Assembly (NCBI RefSeq): GCF_963678245.1
Contig: NZ_OY782771.1
Location: 62,001 to 126,000, forward strand
DNA: 64,000 nucleotides
Direction of reading: 5' to 3'
Source of the DNA: an uncultured Sunxiuqinia sp.
GTDB taxonomy: Bacteria; Bacteroidota; Bacteroidia; Bacteroidales; Prolixibacteraceae
This document shows positions 19,549 through 27,123 of this stretch, one piece after another. The position numbers and the translations under genes are program-made. Under the pieces are notes generated by a model. That model was not told where the DNA came from. It worked only from the letters and a program-made list of their open reading frames with translations, and searched no databases. Every line of letters starts with the position of its first letter. Position 1 is the stretch's first letter.

Positions 19549-19579
19549 CAAAATTAGCAAAAGGAATCGAAAACTCAAA
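19549..19579 (-). promoter_or_regulatory. Candidate promoter of rimP-nusA-infB
   Basis: Minus-strand TTTG (19576-19579), 19 bases, TAATTTTG (19549-19556). Both boxes and the spacing fit the Bacteroidota consensus. Confidence 0.65.
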
Positions 19580-19641
19580 ATGTGAAAGTTAATGATCATC
19601 AGTATTTACGCACATTATGAAAATAGCTGAGTGTTTGTTAA

Positions 19642-19673
19642 TTGAGAGAGACCAAAAAAGTTTCTTATTTTTG
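19642..19673 (+). promoter_or_regulatory. Candidate promoter of the HD-domain gene
   Basis: TTG at 19642-19644, 21 bases, TATTTTTG at 19666-19673. It lies 35 bases before the TTG start codon of the next gene. Confidence 0.55.
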
Positions 19674-19707
19674 CCGTCGCATATTCAAATAAAACAGCCG
19701 ATAGCTA

Positions 19708-20958
19708 TTGAAAACAAATAAGAGAAAGATTATCAACGACCCGGTTTTTGGGTTCATCACTATTCAATCAGAGTTCATCTACGATCTCATTGAGCATCCT
19801 TATCTACAGAGGTTGCGTCGAATTAAGCAGCTCGGACTTTCCAATATTGTTTTTCCGGGAGTTAATCACACTCGTTTCGAGCATGCCGTTGGTGCTTATT
19901 ATTTGATGCAACTGGCGATTTCCAGTCTTCAAATGAAAAGAGTGGACATTGCAGAAGAGGAAGCCGAGGCGGTAAGCTGTGCTATTTTGTTGCACGATAT
20001 AGGGCATGGACCATTTTCTCATGCACTGGAACATTCATTGGTTGATGGAATTTCTCATGAGATGATCTCACTTTTGATGATGGAAGAGTTAAATCGGCAG
20101 TTTGGCGGGAGATTAGATCTGGCTATTCGAATATTTAAAAACGAATACGAAAAGAAGTTTTTACACCAGTTGGTAGCCAGTCAATTGGATATGGATCGGT
20201 TAGACTATTTGAGACGAGATAGCTTTTTCTCAGGTGTAACTGAAGGAGTCATTGGCTCAGATCGCATTATTAAAATGCTGAATGTGCGCAACGACAGTTT
20301 GGTGGCGGAGTACAAAGGAATTTATTCGATAGAAAAATTTCTGATTGCACGAAGATTAATGTATTGGCAGGTTTACTTGCATAAAACTGTTTTATCGGCC
20401 GAGCATATGCTGGTGAAAGTACTTCAGCGTGCAAAAGAGTTGGTGATGGGCGGACACGATTTGTTTGCTACGCCGGGGCTAAAAGTATTTTTGGAAAAGC
20501 GGGTTACTATTGACTGTTTTGTAAATCAATCGGTTGATGAGAAGAAAAATCTACTAGAACTTTTCGTCGAATTGGATGATAGTGATTTGATTTCGGCCAT
20601 GAAACAGTGGCAAAATCACGAGGATAAAATACTGGCCTATTTGGCGGGTGCAGTCATCAACCGTAAACTTTTTCGCATAAAAATTAAAAATTCGCCTTTT
20701 GCTCCTGAAAAGATTGAGAAGATTAAAAGTCAGATTCAACAGCGATGGGGTGTGGCTGACGATGAATTAGATTATTTCCTTATTCATGACTCGATTACCA
20801 ATAGTGTTTATGCTTCAGAGGGTGACAAGATTAATATTTTAATGAAGAGCGGGAAAGTGAAGGAAATAAACGAGGCGTCAGATATCAATTTATCAACTTT
20901 GTCGCACATGGTTCGCAAATATTTTGTCTGTTATCCGAAAGAATTGGACATTAATTAA
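19708..20958 (+). CDS. HD-domain phosphohydrolase (SAMHD1/YdhJ-like)
   Basis: Predicted metal-dependent phosphohydrolase, perhaps acting on dNTPs as SAMHD1 relatives do; the substrate is not determinable here. Family blocks are PYLQRLRRIKQLG (31-43), NHTRFEHAVGAYYL (53-66, metal ligand H59), LLHDIGHGPFSHALE (94-108, H96/D97) and LDMDRLDYLRRDS (about 158-170). At 416 residues the length is normal. The start codon appears to be TTG: conserved sequence begins at residue 8 and the next in-frame ATG is about 66 codons downstream. It precedes the lpx operon by 37 bases but that operon has its own promoter candidate. Confidence 0.85.
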   Translation: MKTNKRKIINDPVFGFITIQSEFIYDLIEHPYLQRLRRIKQLGLSNIVFPGVNHTRFEHAVGAYYLMQLAISSLQMKRVDIAEEEAEAVSCAILLHDIGHGPFSHALEHSLVDGISHEMISLLMMEELNRQFGGRLDLAIRIFKNEYEKKFLHQLVASQLDMDRLDYLRRDSFFSGVTEGVIGSDRIIKMLNVRNDSLVAEYKGIYSIEKFLIARRLMYWQVYLHKTVLSAEHMLVKVLQRAKELVMGGHDLFATPGLKVFLEKRVTIDCFVNQSVDEKKNLLELFVELDDSDLISAMKQWQNHEDKILAYLAGAVINRKLFRIKIKNSPFAPEKIEKIKSQIQQRWGVADDELDYFLIHDSITNSVYASEGDKINILMKSGKVKEINEASDINLSTLSHMVRKYFVCYPKELDIN

Positions 20959-20974
20959 TTTAAACCTATTTTTG
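20944..20974 (+). promoter_or_regulatory. Candidate promoter of the lpxD-lpxC/fabZ-lpxA operon
   Basis: TTG at 20944-20946, 20 bases, TATTTTTG at 20967-20974. It overlaps the end of the HD-domain gene and lies 21 bases before the lpxD ATG. Confidence 0.6.
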
Positions 20975-20995
20975 CACCGCTGCAAGAAATAAATT

Positions 20996-22042
20996 ATGGA
21001 ATTTAAAGCACAAAACATTGCTGAGTTTCTGAACGGAACGATTGAAGGTGATGAGAATGTTAGCGTAAACAATGTTTCGAAAATTGAGGATGGAAAAGCG
21101 GGAACACTAGCTTTTTTGGCAAATCCGAAATATGAACGTTACATATACGAAACCAAGGCTTCTATTGTTCTGGTTAATACCAGTTTCAAGCCTGAACAAG
21201 AAGTTAAGACAACACTTATTCGAGTGGACGATCCTTACCAGGCATTTGCCTCTTTGCTTGATTTATACGAACAAGCTAAGAAGATGAAAACAGGTGTTGA
21301 ACAGCCTTCATTTATGGATGATTCTTCGAAGGTTGGAGAGGATATTTTCTTCGGAGCATTTGCGTACTTGGGAAAGAACTCCACACTCGGAAACAACGTA
21401 AAAATTTACCCGCAAGTGTATATTGGTTCTGATGTTACCGTTGGAAACAATACCATTATTTATGCAGGAGCTAAAATCTACGATGGATCTGTAATTGGCA
21501 ACAATTGTATTATTCATGCCGGAGCTGTAATCGGATCCGATGGATTTGGTTTTGCACCAACACCTGATGGAACTTACAAAAAAATCCCGCAGGTAGGGAA
21601 TGTGATTTTAGAAGATGATGTTGAGGTTGGAGCAAACACAACAATTGATTGTTCAACGATGGGCTCAACCATTATTCGGCAAGGCACCAAGTTGGATAAC
21701 CTGATTCAGGTGGCTCATAATTGTGAAATTGGTGAAAATACAGTAATCGCAGCACTTGTAGGAATCGCAGGCTCAACGAAAATTGGAAAAAATTGCATGT
21801 TTGGAGGTCAGGTCGGAATTGCAGGACATTTAACCATTGGAGATAATGTGAAAATAGGAGCTATGGCAGGTGTTTCTAATGATATTAAATCCGATCGGAC
21901 AGTCCTTGGTGCACCGGCGATGGATCATGATAAAGCTTTAAAAACCTACGTTGTTTATAGGCGCCTTCCACAATTGCGCGATCAGGTTAATGATTTGCAA
22001 AAGGAAGTAAAAGAACTAAAATCGAAATTAGGCAAAGATTAA
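20996..22042 (+). CDS. lpxD: UDP-3-O-acylglucosamine N-acyltransferase
   Basis: Third committed step of lipid A synthesis: transfers a 3-hydroxyacyl chain from ACP to the 2-amino group of UDP-3-O-acyl-glucosamine. The 348-residue protein has the N-terminal uridine-binding domain (1-100), a left-handed beta-helix of hexapeptide repeats (about 105-305) and a C-terminal helix ([19 protein letters not shown]). The catalytic histidine is H241 in [10 protein letters not shown]. It is the first gene of a tight operon with lpxC-fabZ and lpxA. Confidence 0.96.
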   Translation: MEFKAQNIAEFLNGTIEGDENVSVNNVSKIEDGKAGTLAFLANPKYERYIYETKASIVLVNTSFKPEQEVKTTLIRVDDPYQAFASLLDLYEQAKKMKTGVEQPSFMDDSSKVGEDIFFGAFAYLGKNSTLGNNVKIYPQVYIGSDVTVGNNTIIYAGAKIYDGSVIGNNCIIHAGAVIGSDGFGFAPTPDGTYKKIPQVGNVILEDDVEVGANTTIDCSTMGSTIIRQGTKLDNLIQVAHNCEIGENTVIAALVGIAGSTKIGKNCMFGGQVGIAGHLTIGDNVKIGAMAGVSNDIKSDRTVLGAPAMDHDKALKTYVVYRRLPQLRDQVNDLQKEVKELKSKLGKD

Positions 22043-22063
22043 GTTTAAGAAATCGACTTGGGA

Positions 22064-23452
22064 ATGACAATTAAGCAGAACACTTTAGCCCGCGAATTTT
22101 CATTGAGCGGCAAAGGATTACATACGGGAGTGCAGGTAAATATGACCTTCAAACCAGCTCCTGAAAACCATGGAATTAAATTTCAACGCGTAGATCTTGA
22201 AAATCAACCCACTTTGGAGGCTGATGCTAACTTAGTGATTGATACTTCGAGAGGAACAGTTATCGGGAAAGGAGATGCCCGTTTGAGCACCATTGAACAT
22301 GCAATGGCTGCACTTACAGGAATGGATCTGGATAATGTGTTGATTGAAATTGACAATGAGGAAGTTCCTATTCTGGATGGTAGTTCGAAGCCTTTTGTTG
22401 AGGCCATTGAAAAGACCGGAGTAGAAGAACAAAATGCCGAACGGGAGTATTTTGAAATTGCGGAGAAGATCGTTTACAGAGATGCAGAAACGGGAGCGGA
22501 AATAATTGCCCTTCCGGATTCAGAGTATAATTTGAATGTGATGATTTCATTCAATTCCAGTGTGTTGAATAATCAATTCGCGGTACTGGAAAAAATGAGT
22601 GATTTTAAATCTGAAATTGCTGCATGCCGTACATTTGTTTTTGTTCGCGAATTGGAATTTCTTCTTCAGAATAACTTGGTGAAAGGTGGCGATTTGGATA
22701 ATGCGATCGTGATAATGGATAAGGACATAAGCCAGGAAGAACTAAACCGATTGGCTGATTTGTTCAATCACGAGCATGTTGAAGTTAAAAAAGAGCAGGG
22801 AATTTTAAATAATCTTGATCTTCAGTTTGAGAACGAATGTGCCCGCCATAAATTACTGGATATTGTTGGCGATTTGAGCTTGGCAGGAAGACGAATTAAA
22901 GGCCGTATTATTGCTACAAAACCCGGGCATAAAGTGAATACTGAATTTGCCAAGCTACTGAAAAAGGAAATTAGGAAATTTGATACAGAGAAAGAAATTC
23001 CTCGATACGACTGTTCGCAAAAACCATTGATGTCAGTAAACGACATCAAAACATTTTTGCCACATCGGTTCCCCTTTTTATTGGTTGACAAAATCGTAGA
23101 GATTAAAGATAATTATATTGTAGGAGTCAAAAATGTAACGGCTAATGAACCTTTTTTTCAGGGGCATTTCCCTGACGAACCAATAATGCCAGGAGTTTTA
23201 TTGATCGAGGCGATGGCTCAATGTGGAGGTTTATACGTTTTACACGATAAAAAAGAGAAGTACTCAACTTACTTCATTCGAGTAGATAATGTTAAATTTC
23301 GGCAGAAAGTTGTCCCGGGAGATACACTTCTATTCAAAGTTGAGTTAGTTTCGCCAATCAGAAGAGGAATTGCCAACATGAAAGGAACAACATATATTGG
23401 TAATAAGATTGTTGCTGAAGGCGATTTTATGGCACAGATAGTAAAGGCATGA
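22064..23452 (+). CDS. lpxC-fabZ: Bifunctional UDP-3-O-acyl-GlcNAc deacetylase / 3-hydroxyacyl-ACP dehydratase
   Basis: A natural fusion of two enzymes, known in Bacteroidota. Residues 1 to about 305 are LpxC, the zinc deacetylase and committed step of lipid A synthesis: H79 in TIEHAMAAL, and H262 and D266 in RHKLLDIVGD, match the zinc ligands. Residues from about 315 are FabZ, with LPHRFPFLLVD (332-342), active-site H368 in GHFPDEPIMPG and E382 in LIEAMAQCGG. Coupling them ties lipid A to fatty acid elongation, which compete for 3-hydroxyacyl-ACP. I use ATG 22064; a TTG six bases upstream is less likely. Confidence 0.96.
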   Translation: MTIKQNTLAREFSLSGKGLHTGVQVNMTFKPAPENHGIKFQRVDLENQPTLEADANLVIDTSRGTVIGKGDARLSTIEHAMAALTGMDLDNVLIEIDNEEVPILDGSSKPFVEAIEKTGVEEQNAEREYFEIAEKIVYRDAETGAEIIALPDSEYNLNVMISFNSSVLNNQFAVLEKMSDFKSEIAACRTFVFVRELEFLLQNNLVKGGDLDNAIVIMDKDISQEELNRLADLFNHEHVEVKKEQGILNNLDLQFENECARHKLLDIVGDLSLAGRRIKGRIIATKPGHKVNTEFAKLLKKEIRKFDTEKEIPRYDCSQKPLMSVNDIKTFLPHRFPFLLVDKIVEIKDNYIVGVKNVTANEPFFQGHFPDEPIMPGVLLIEAMAQCGGLYVLHDKKEKYSTYFIRVDNVKFRQKVVPGDTLLFKVELVSPIRRGIANMKGTTYIGNKIVAEGDFMAQIVKA

Positions 23453-23477
23453 AGAAATTATTGAAAACAATTATAGC

Positions 23478-24260
23478 ATGAAACAACCATTAGCTTACGT
23501 GCATTCAGAATCAAAGGTGGCTGAGAACGTGGTGATTGAACCATTTGTTACCATTGATAAGGATGTCATTATTGGGGAAGGTACCCGTATTGGTTCTAAT
23601 GTAACCATTATGCCTGGAACCCGAATTGGTAAGAATTGTCGAATTTTCCCCGGTGCAGTTATTGGTGCTGTTCCTCAGGATTTAAAGTTTAAAGGCGAAT
23701 ATACAACAGTAGAAATTGGAGATAACACAACCATTCGGGAATGTGTAACAATCAACAGAGGAACGGCAGCCAGAGGAAAAACTGTGGTTGGAAGTAACTG
23801 CTTGATTATGGCCTATGTTCACATTGCACATGATTGTGTTGTTGGAAATAGTGTGATCATCGTCAATAGCACGTTACTGGCCGGTGAGGTGATTGTTGAC
23901 GACTGGGCAATTATTGGTGGAATGTCTGGTATTCATCAGTTTTGTCACATCGGTTCGCATGTAATGATCTCTGGTGGATCATTGGTGCGTAAAGATGTTC
24001 CTCCATTTATAAAAGCAGGACGTGAGCCACTTTCCTATGTTGGAATTAACTCGATTGGGTTGCGTAGAAGAACTTTTAATAATGAAAAGATTCGTGAGAT
24101 ACAGGAAATTTATCGGTATATCTATCAGAAAGGATTGAACACAGCACAGGCTGTAGAGATCATTGAAGCAGAAATGTCGGCAACTCCTGAACGTGATGAA
24201 ATTCTGTTATTTGTAAAAGACTCGAAACGTGGAATTATTCGTGGTTATTACCCCGATTGA
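23478..24260 (+). CDS. lpxA: Acyl-ACP--UDP-N-acetylglucosamine O-acyltransferase
   Basis: First enzyme of lipid A synthesis, adding a 3-hydroxyacyl chain to UDP-GlcNAc. The 260-residue protein is a beta-helix of hexapeptide repeats (residues 1-180) with a C-terminal helical domain. The catalytic histidine corresponds to H118 in AYVHIAHDC, and the GAVPQDLKFKGE block (63-74) is diagnostic for LpxA over LpxD. It lies 25 bases after lpxC-fabZ, completing the lpxD-lpxC/fabZ-lpxA order typical of the phylum, and is followed by a terminator. Confidence 0.97.
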   Translation: MKQPLAYVHSESKVAENVVIEPFVTIDKDVIIGEGTRIGSNVTIMPGTRIGKNCRIFPGAVIGAVPQDLKFKGEYTTVEIGDNTTIRECVTINRGTAARGKTVVGSNCLIMAYVHIAHDCVVGNSVIIVNSTLLAGEVIVDDWAIIGGMSGIHQFCHIGSHVMISGGSLVRKDVPPFIKAGREPLSYVGINSIGLRRRTFNNEKIREIQEIYRYIYQKGLNTAQAVEIIEAEMSATPERDEILLFVKDSKRGIIRGYYPD

Positions 24261-24285
24261 TTTTCACTTTAAATTGAATATGGAG

Positions 24286-24310
24286 AACCCGGTTTTAACC
24301 GGGTTTTTTT
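24286..24310 (+). terminator. Intrinsic terminator of the lpx operon
   Basis: Nine-bp stem AACCCGGTT/AACCGGGTT (24286-24294 with 24297-24305) running into a T-tract, 26 bases after the lpxA stop. Confidence 0.92.
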
Positions 24311-24350
24311 GTGCAATTTTCTCAGTGCCCGTTTGTGTTTTTTCACTAGG

Positions 24351-24596
24351 TTACTTCAGCTCGCAGGCATTTGCAATTTTCAGATTAAACACCGAAGGAT
24401 ATTTTTGCATCAGTTGTTTCATGCAGTTGTTCAGAACCGGCATCACGACATCGTAATTTCCCCCAATCTGGGTACTCATCGTTCCCACTGCAATCGATAG
24501 ATTTTCATGTTTTTTAAGTAGCTCTACCAATTCAAAAACCGGTTGGTAGTAATTGGTCACAAGCGGATAGTAACTTATTTCGACTGTGATGTGCAT
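24351..24596 (-). CDS. Thiamine-binding-type small protein (YkoF/MTH1187 fold)
   Basis: An 81-residue protein resembling the PF01910 family (DUF77, thiamine or hydroxymethylpyrimidine binding). Features seen are an N-terminal beta strand ITVEISYYPL, helix PVFELVELLKK, the VGTMSTQIGG strand-turn that is the family hallmark, and helix LNNCMKQLMQKYP. Binding of thiamine is inferred from the family; no TPP riboswitch or transporter gene is nearby. Its start lies inside the end of the methyltransferase gene (22-base overlap), so the two are translationally coupled. Confidence 0.7.
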   Translation of the reverse strand: MHITVEISYYPLVTNYYQPVFELVELLKKHENLSIAVGTMSTQIGGNYDVVMPVLNNCMKQLMQKYPSVFNLKIANACELK

Positions 24597-25243
24597 TGTT
24601 TTTCCTTTTGAACAACAGCTGCCATAAATACACCTGCTATTGTTGGTTGACTGTTTCTCTGATCGAGTAATTTCAGGTCAGGCGAAAGATAAACACTTTC
24701 AGTGATTGTCGGTTTGCCAATTTTTGAAAGCTGTTTTTTGAGTATTGATTGGGTCATAAAATCCGCGTGTTTATAAACCGGATCCTGATTTTTAATTTTA
24801 CCTAAGGTTGAATCAGCATTCAAGCATCCGGCGATTAACCATCCTTCAGGTTTTAGCACACGTTTAATTTCGGATATGGCTTGAGGAATATCGCCGCAAA
24901 ACTCCAATGCGGTGATCACCGCAACCTGATCAAAATGGTCATCAGGAAACGGTAATTGTAAAACATCAGCAGTTAGTAGTTTTACATTCGGAAGCGATTT
25001 TGCCCGAATCTGTTGCAGCATGGCTTCTGAGATGTCAGTAGCTGTAACCTGAAACCCCTGTTGGCTGAAAAAAGATGTCCAGTGTCCTGTTCCGCAACCT
25101 ATTTCCAAAAGCTTGCCAGGGATTATGGGATTTATTAAATCCTGAATGGCTTGTTTTTCGAGAGCGTCAACTTCTTCACCCTGCTCGGTTGTGTAATAGG
25201 AATCATACTCCTGGGCGACTTCCTTTTTTTCAAAAATATTCAT
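24575..25243 (-). CDS. SAM-dependent methyltransferase (class I, UbiE/Methyltransf_11 type)
   Basis: A 222-residue protein from ATG 25243. The SAM-binding loop is LLEIGCGTGHWT near residues 45-56, followed by VTATDISEAMLQQ (motif II), LPFPDDHFDQVAVITALEF (motif III) and EIKRVLKPEGWLIAG (motif post-III). The substrate is unknown. It overlaps the downstream thiamine-binding-type gene by 22 bases and follows lipB after a 73-base gap. A longer frame to 25312 lacks a good start and adds no conserved sequence. Confidence 0.85.
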   Translation of the reverse strand: MNIFEKKEVAQEYDSYYTTEQGEEVDALEKQAIQDLINPIIPGKLLEIGCGTGHWTSFFSQQGFQVTATDISEAMLQQIRAKSLPNVKLLTADVLQLPFPDDHFDQVAVITALEFCGDIPQAISEIKRVLKPEGWLIAGCLNADSTLGKIKNQDPVYKHADFMTQSILKKQLSKIGKPTITESVYLSPDLKLLDQRNSQPTIAGVFMAAVVQKEKQCTSQSK

Positions 25244-25316
25244 ATTAACAAGGGAATTGAATTTTGATTTCAGAATTTGAATTAGCACGAGTTCAAATCG
25301 CGATGAGCCCAAAAAT

Positions 25317-25985
25317 TTAATAAATCGAATTGAACTTCTCTTTGATTACCTCTTTTACTTCTTGCATGTCCATGTTCTTGCCAAGCTCGCGTTCAAGAGA
25401 TGTTACACCATAAGTAATAAATCCACAAGGGTTGATGTAGCTGAAATAACGCATGTCGGTATTTACATTTAAGGCAAATCCGTGCATGGTAACATATCGG
25501 CTAACACGAACTCCAATCGCACAAATCTTGCGTGATTTGGCAGGAATTTCAGCGTCCAGCCAAACACCTGTTGCCCCTTCTTTCCGACTTCCTGAAAGGT
25601 TGTAATGAGCTAAAGTGGCAATAATGGCATCTTCCATTTTTTCGATGTATTCGCGAACCCCTATTTTATAATATTCCAAGTCGATAATGGGGTAGCCAAC
25701 CAGTTGCCCGGGGCCATGATAGGTGATGTCTCCTCCTCGGTTAATTTTGTAATAAGTGGCATTAATCTTCTTCATGAAATCGTCATGAATCAGTAGGTTT
25801 TGCTCGTCACCACTTTTCCCAAGCGTGTATACATGCGGATGTTCGACCAATAAAAAGCGGTTTTTTTCACTTGGGGCATCTTTCGCTTTTTTGTCAGCCT
25901 GAACTTCGGCGAGGATTTCTTCCTGATAATCCCAGCAAACTTTATAGTCTTTTTGACCAAGATCTTCGTAATTAAAATCAGCCAT
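25317..25985 (-). CDS. lipB: Octanoyl-[ACP]:protein N-octanoyltransferase
   Basis: Moves octanoyl groups from ACP to lipoyl domains such as GcvH, the first step of lipoate synthesis. The 222-residue protein carries LLVEHPHVYTLGKSG, the hallmark NRGGDITYHGPGQLVGYPI, the KICAIGVRVSR block with the catalytic lysine, HGFALNVNTD, and the catalytic cysteine in INPCGF. It lies downstream of lipA on the same strand, with an 82-base gap. Its known substrate protein gene gcvH is elsewhere in this window. Confidence 0.97.
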   Translation of the reverse strand: MADFNYEDLGQKDYKVCWDYQEEILAEVQADKKAKDAPSEKNRFLLVEHPHVYTLGKSGDEQNLLIHDDFMKKINATYYKINRGGDITYHGPGQLVGYPIIDLEYYKIGVREYIEKMEDAIIATLAHYNLSGSRKEGATGVWLDAEIPAKSRKICAIGVRVSRYVTMHGFALNVNTDMRYFSYINPCGFITYGVTSLERELGKNMDMQEVKEVIKEKFNSIY

Positions 25986-26067
25986 TTTTAGTTGTAAATT
26001 CTATATTAGTGAATGTCAGAATCATTTAGTTTATGCACATTGCTTTGTCCTAATTTCGACTTGTGCG

Positions 26068-26931
26068 TTAAGCTAGCGCATGTTGTTCTGCACGGTAACT
26101 TGAGCGAACCAACGGACTGCTTTCAACAAAAGAAAAACCCTTTTCCAATCCAATTGTTCGATATTTTTCAAATTGTTCGGGAGTGATGTATTCAACAACC
26201 GGAATATGTGCTTTTGTGGGTGCCAGGTATTGGCCGATGGTCAGTACTTTGCAATCTACTTTTAGCAAGTCATCCATCGTTTGAAATACTTCAGACTCCG
26301 TTTCCCCAAGTCCGAGCATAATTCCTGATTTTGCCACAGCCCCTGATTCAGCAATTGTTTTGATCACTTCTAGGCTTCTACGGTATTTTGCTGCGCTACG
26401 AATAGCCGGTGTTAGTCGTTCTACCGTTTCGAGATTGTGCGAAATGACTTCCGGTTTTGCCCTTGCAACTTGTTTTATTAATTCCGTTTTACCTTGAAAG
26501 TCAGGAATCAGTACTTCCAGTTTGGTGTTCGGATTTAATTGTTTAACCGCTGTAATTGTGCTTGCCCAGGCTTCAGCTCCCAAGTCGGGTAAATCATCGC
26601 GATCAACAGAGGTAATTACGGCGTGTTTTAGTTCCATGATCCGGACTGACTCAGCGACTCGCTTCGCTTCGTTTGGATCAACCGAAAGTGGTTTGCCGCT
26701 AGTTACTCCACAAAACTTACAATTCCGGGTACAAATTTCTCCCAAAATCATAAAGGTTGCCGTTCCCCGGTTCCAGCATTCACCAATATTAGGACAATTA
26801 CCGCTCGTGCAAATCGTGTGTAATTCATGCTTGTTAACCAGATTTTTCACCTTGGAATAACTTTCGCCTTTTGGGAGTTTCATTTTCATCCATCGTGGCA
26901 AGCGCTGTTGGCTTGAATGGGCTTCGCTCAT
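26068..26931 (-). CDS. lipA: Lipoyl synthase (radical SAM)
   Basis: Inserts two sulfur atoms into protein-bound octanoyl groups. The 287-residue protein has the auxiliary cluster cysteines C41, C46 and C52 (CTSGNCPNIGEC), the radical-SAM cysteines C67, C71 and C74 (CTRNCKFC), and the C-terminal SSPLVRSSYRAE block with the conserved serine. The length is normal for LipA. It is first of the minus-strand run lipA, lipB, methyltransferase, thiamine-binding protein. Confidence 0.98.
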   Translation of the reverse strand: MSEAHSSQQRLPRWMKMKLPKGESYSKVKNLVNKHELHTICTSGNCPNIGECWNRGTATFMILGEICTRNCKFCGVTSGKPLSVDPNEAKRVAESVRIMELKHAVITSVDRDDLPDLGAEAWASTITAVKQLNPNTKLEVLIPDFQGKTELIKQVARAKPEVISHNLETVERLTPAIRSAAKYRRSLEVIKTIAESGAVAKSGIMLGLGETESEVFQTMDDLLKVDCKVLTIGQYLAPTKAHIPVVEYITPEQFEKYRTIGLEKGFSFVESSPLVRSSYRAEQHALA

Positions 26932-27109
26932 GATTCTTGGAATTTTGCCTTAAAATTAGTCAAATCCAGCTTCCTGAGAAATGATATCTGAACAAACTCT
27001 ACGGGCTTGCCCTTTTTTTTTTATGATGGCATTAAAATTGACATCGACTGATAAATCGACTTCGGAACAAATTTTTTGATTCTTTCATCTTTTCTCATGC
27101 AGCGTTTGT

Positions 27110-27117
27110 TATTTTTG
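27110..27117 (+). promoter_or_regulatory. Possible -7 element close to the TPR-protein start
   Basis: TATTTTTG ends 6 bases before the ATG at 27124. If used, the transcript would be almost leaderless. There is no upstream TTG box at the usual distance. Confidence 0.3.
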
Positions 27118-27123
27118 TAGACT

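Noticed and set aside
24261-24350. TPP riboswitch near the thiamine-binding-type gene
   Set aside because: No conserved TPP-riboswitch cores are seen, and the gene is translated from the overlap with the methyltransferase gene.
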